NCBI GenBank assembly: GCA_963746465.1
Contig: CAVVAY010000005.1
Coordinates: forward strand, 124,001 to 188,000
From: CAVVAY01 sp963746465
GTDB taxonomy: Bacteria > Actinomycetota > Actinomycetes > JACCUZ01
Length of the DNA: 64,000 nucleotides
Reading direction: 5' to 3'
Every line of letters begins with the position of its first letter. Position 1 is the first letter of the stretch. Both the position numbers and the translations under genes were made by a program. Below, one piece after another: positions 62,927 to 64,000 of this stretch. The notes under the pieces were generated by a model. That model searched no databases. It was not told where the DNA came from and was given only the letters and a program-made list of their open reading frames with translations.

Positions 62927-63337
62927 ATGGCGCGGCTGCGGGGCATGGGCGGACTGCTGTTCGGGGTGGCGGTGATCGCCGTCGCGATCTGGCTCGGCGC
63001 CCGCCAGGGCAGCCGGTCCGACGACGCCGGCTTCAATGCCGCGCCGGCCACCCAGCCCGCGGTCCGCGCGCCGTTCAGCTCCGATCAGGACGCGGCCAAG
63101 AGCCTCAGCGACAAGGACGCCTTCGGCCACAGCTGCGGCACGTGCCACACGCTGCGAGCCGCCGGCGTCAAGGGCGTCCTCGGGCCCGATCTCGACAAGG
63201 CCGACCGCAAGCTCACGTTCACCCTCGTGCGCGAGCAGATCCGCACCGGGTCGCTGGACTCCTCGATGCCGGCGAACCTCCTCACGGGCAAGGACGCCGA
63301 TCGCGTGGCGCGCTACGTCGCGCGCGTCGCCCGCTAG
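62927..63337 (+). CDS. Membrane-anchored monohaem cytochrome c
   Basis: The 136-residue protein has an N-terminal membrane anchor (about 8-25) and one haem-binding motif SCGTCHTL (near 68). A probable Met ligand lies in SSMPANLLTG. TACCCT (62913-62918) lies 8 nt before the ATG. Its stop shares CTAG with the convergent thioredoxin-fold gene. It could serve as an electron carrier for the oxidase. Confidence 0.88.
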   Translation: MARLRGMGGLLFGVAVIAVAIWLGARQGSRSDDAGFNAAPATQPAVRAPFSSDQDAAKSLSDKDAFGHSCGTCHTLRAAGVKGVLGPDLDKADRKLTFTLVREQIRTGSLDSSMPANLLTGKDADRVARYVARVAR

Positions 63338-64000
63338 CTCAGCGCGGCCCTGACGGCGCTGCGGAACTCCTGAACGCCGAAGGAGCCCTCGACGCGGGCG
63401 GCGATCGTGCCGTCGCGCTTCATCGCGAACAGCCACGGCTCGGTCTCGAGGTGCAGCTGCAGCAGCGGATCGCGCAGGCCCTTGGCGACCTCGTTGTCCT
63501 TGTAGACCTCCTGGTGGATGAACTCCACCCGGTCGCCGAACTCCGATCTCATCTGCAGCTCGATGTCGACGACGGGGCCGCAGACGCGTGACTGGCACAG
63601 CTGCGGCGTCGCGATCAGGAGCACGACCGGCTTCTTGCCGAGGACGTCCTTCAGGCGCTTGGAGTGCAGCTCGGGCGCCGGCGGGATGCGCGTATCGATG
63701 CGCGCCTCGTCGCCCCCGGCGTCCGCGACCGTCTCGGTGTCGACCGGCGGCATCCGCTGGCCGACCTTCGGCAGCTCGCTGCGCTTCACCGTCACCGGCG
63801 CGAGGGCGCCGTAGACGCCCTGTGGCGTCCGGCTCAGCACGAGGACGACGTGCTTGCCGCTCTTGGGGAAGTTCACCTGCGCGGCATAGATCGCTGCGAT
63901 CGGGTCGCTCTCGGCCGCGGCGGACTGGCTGCGAAAGGCGGGCTTCGTGACGAGCGTGTCCGCCGGCGCGACGTACGGCCCGCGCGCGGGGCTGTTCTGC
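63334..64000 (-). CDS. Thioredoxin-fold exported protein, N-terminus off the window
   Basis: The frame stays open to the window edge; the visible part is 221 residues and begins inside the protein (NSPARGPYVAPADTLV). It has an N-terminal Ig-like or beta domain (about 45-75) and a thioredoxin-like C-terminal domain with VVLLIATPQLCQSRVCGPVVD, a CX4C motif. LHLETEPWLFAMKRDG marks the cis-Pro region. It is probably an exported redox or SCO-like protein. The GTG at 63876 is not the true start because in-frame coding continues upstream. Confidence 0.75.
   Translation of the reverse strand, partial: QNSPARGPYVAPADTLVTKPAFRSQSAAAESDPIAAIYAAQVNFPKSGKHVVLVLSRTPQGVYGALAPVTVKRSELPKVGQRMPPVDTETVADAGGDEARIDTRIPPAPELHSKRLKDVLGKKPVVLLIATPQLCQSRVCGPVVDIELQMRSEFGDRVEFIHQEVYKDNEVAKGLRDPLLQLHLETEPWLFAMKRDGTIAARVEGSFGVQEFRSAVRAALS

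Overview
The window is GC-rich throughout (roughly 70 percent or more by eye) and densely packed, with most neighbouring genes overlapping by 4 nt or abutting. The gene content points to an actinobacterium, most likely of the Thermoleophilia/Solirubrobacterales type. Supporting features are a mIHF-type nucleoid protein, an actinobacterial bcc-aa3 respiratory chain (three-segment Rieske subunit, diheme cytochrome c), YrbE-type permeases with an RND partner, a hydrolase-cyclase fusion, and many apparently leaderless genes. The taxonomic call is inference. I see no rRNA, tRNA, insertion sequence, prophage or CRISPR array.

Region 1 (1-9.9 kb): the end of a secreted protein with Ig-like repeats, then a leftward set (HipA-like kinase, DUF3037, BtrH_N/DUF4872 protein, cobalamin-dependent methionine synthase). 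A GST and an arsenic island follow, with arsR-arsM divergent from aquaporin-arsC around one compact promoter/operator. Region 2 (9.9-15.5 kb) is nitrogen assimilation: type III glutamine synthetase divergent from amt-glnK, then a PucR-type regulator behind a strong hairpin. GlnK lacks the modifiable Tyr51. Region 3 (16-24.3 kb) is an envelope lipid-transport cluster: two YrbE/MlaE permeases, a protein carrying six GHGTIRLR repeats, an MlaF/Mkl ATPase, an RND/MMPL transporter and a membrane-anchored thioredoxin-fold protein, with no MCE protein. A mIHF-like gene closes it.

Region 4 (24.5-35.3 kb) is mixed metabolism and repair: an alpha-oxoamine synthase divergent from a GNAT-like protein (possible ceramide pair), AlkA, a YcaQ-type glycosylase, a thiamine-precursor ABC transporter under a TPP riboswitch, a hydrolase-cyclase and a haem-oxygenase-fold enzyme. 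Region 5 (35.3-42 kb) holds acetate symport, a CDGSH protein, a Nudix hydrolase and a MoxR/VWA pair.

Region 6 (42.1-53.7 kb) is a ten-gene respiratory operon in which every junction is a 4-nt overlap: oxidase subunits II and I, a small membrane protein, CtaG, cytochrome c, Rieske, cytochrome b, then a selenocysteine formate dehydrogenase with its iron-sulfur and NrfD-type membrane subunits. The FDH gene reads through an in-frame TGA followed by a canonical bacterial SECIS hairpin. The oxidase subunit I keeps its metal ligands but lacks the usual proton-pathway residues. Region 7 (53.8-64 kb) carries secreted or membrane proteins (beta-propeller, C5-epimerase-like, lipoprotein), an aldo/keto reductase, a CAX-type exchanger, TerC, a small cytochrome c and a thioredoxin-fold protein running off the end.

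Two regulatory habits recur. A TANNNT -10 box lies 6-9 nt before many first-gene start codons, as expected for leaderless mRNAs. Convergent genes often end on shared or touching palindromic stops (CTAG, TGATCA, TGACGTCA).
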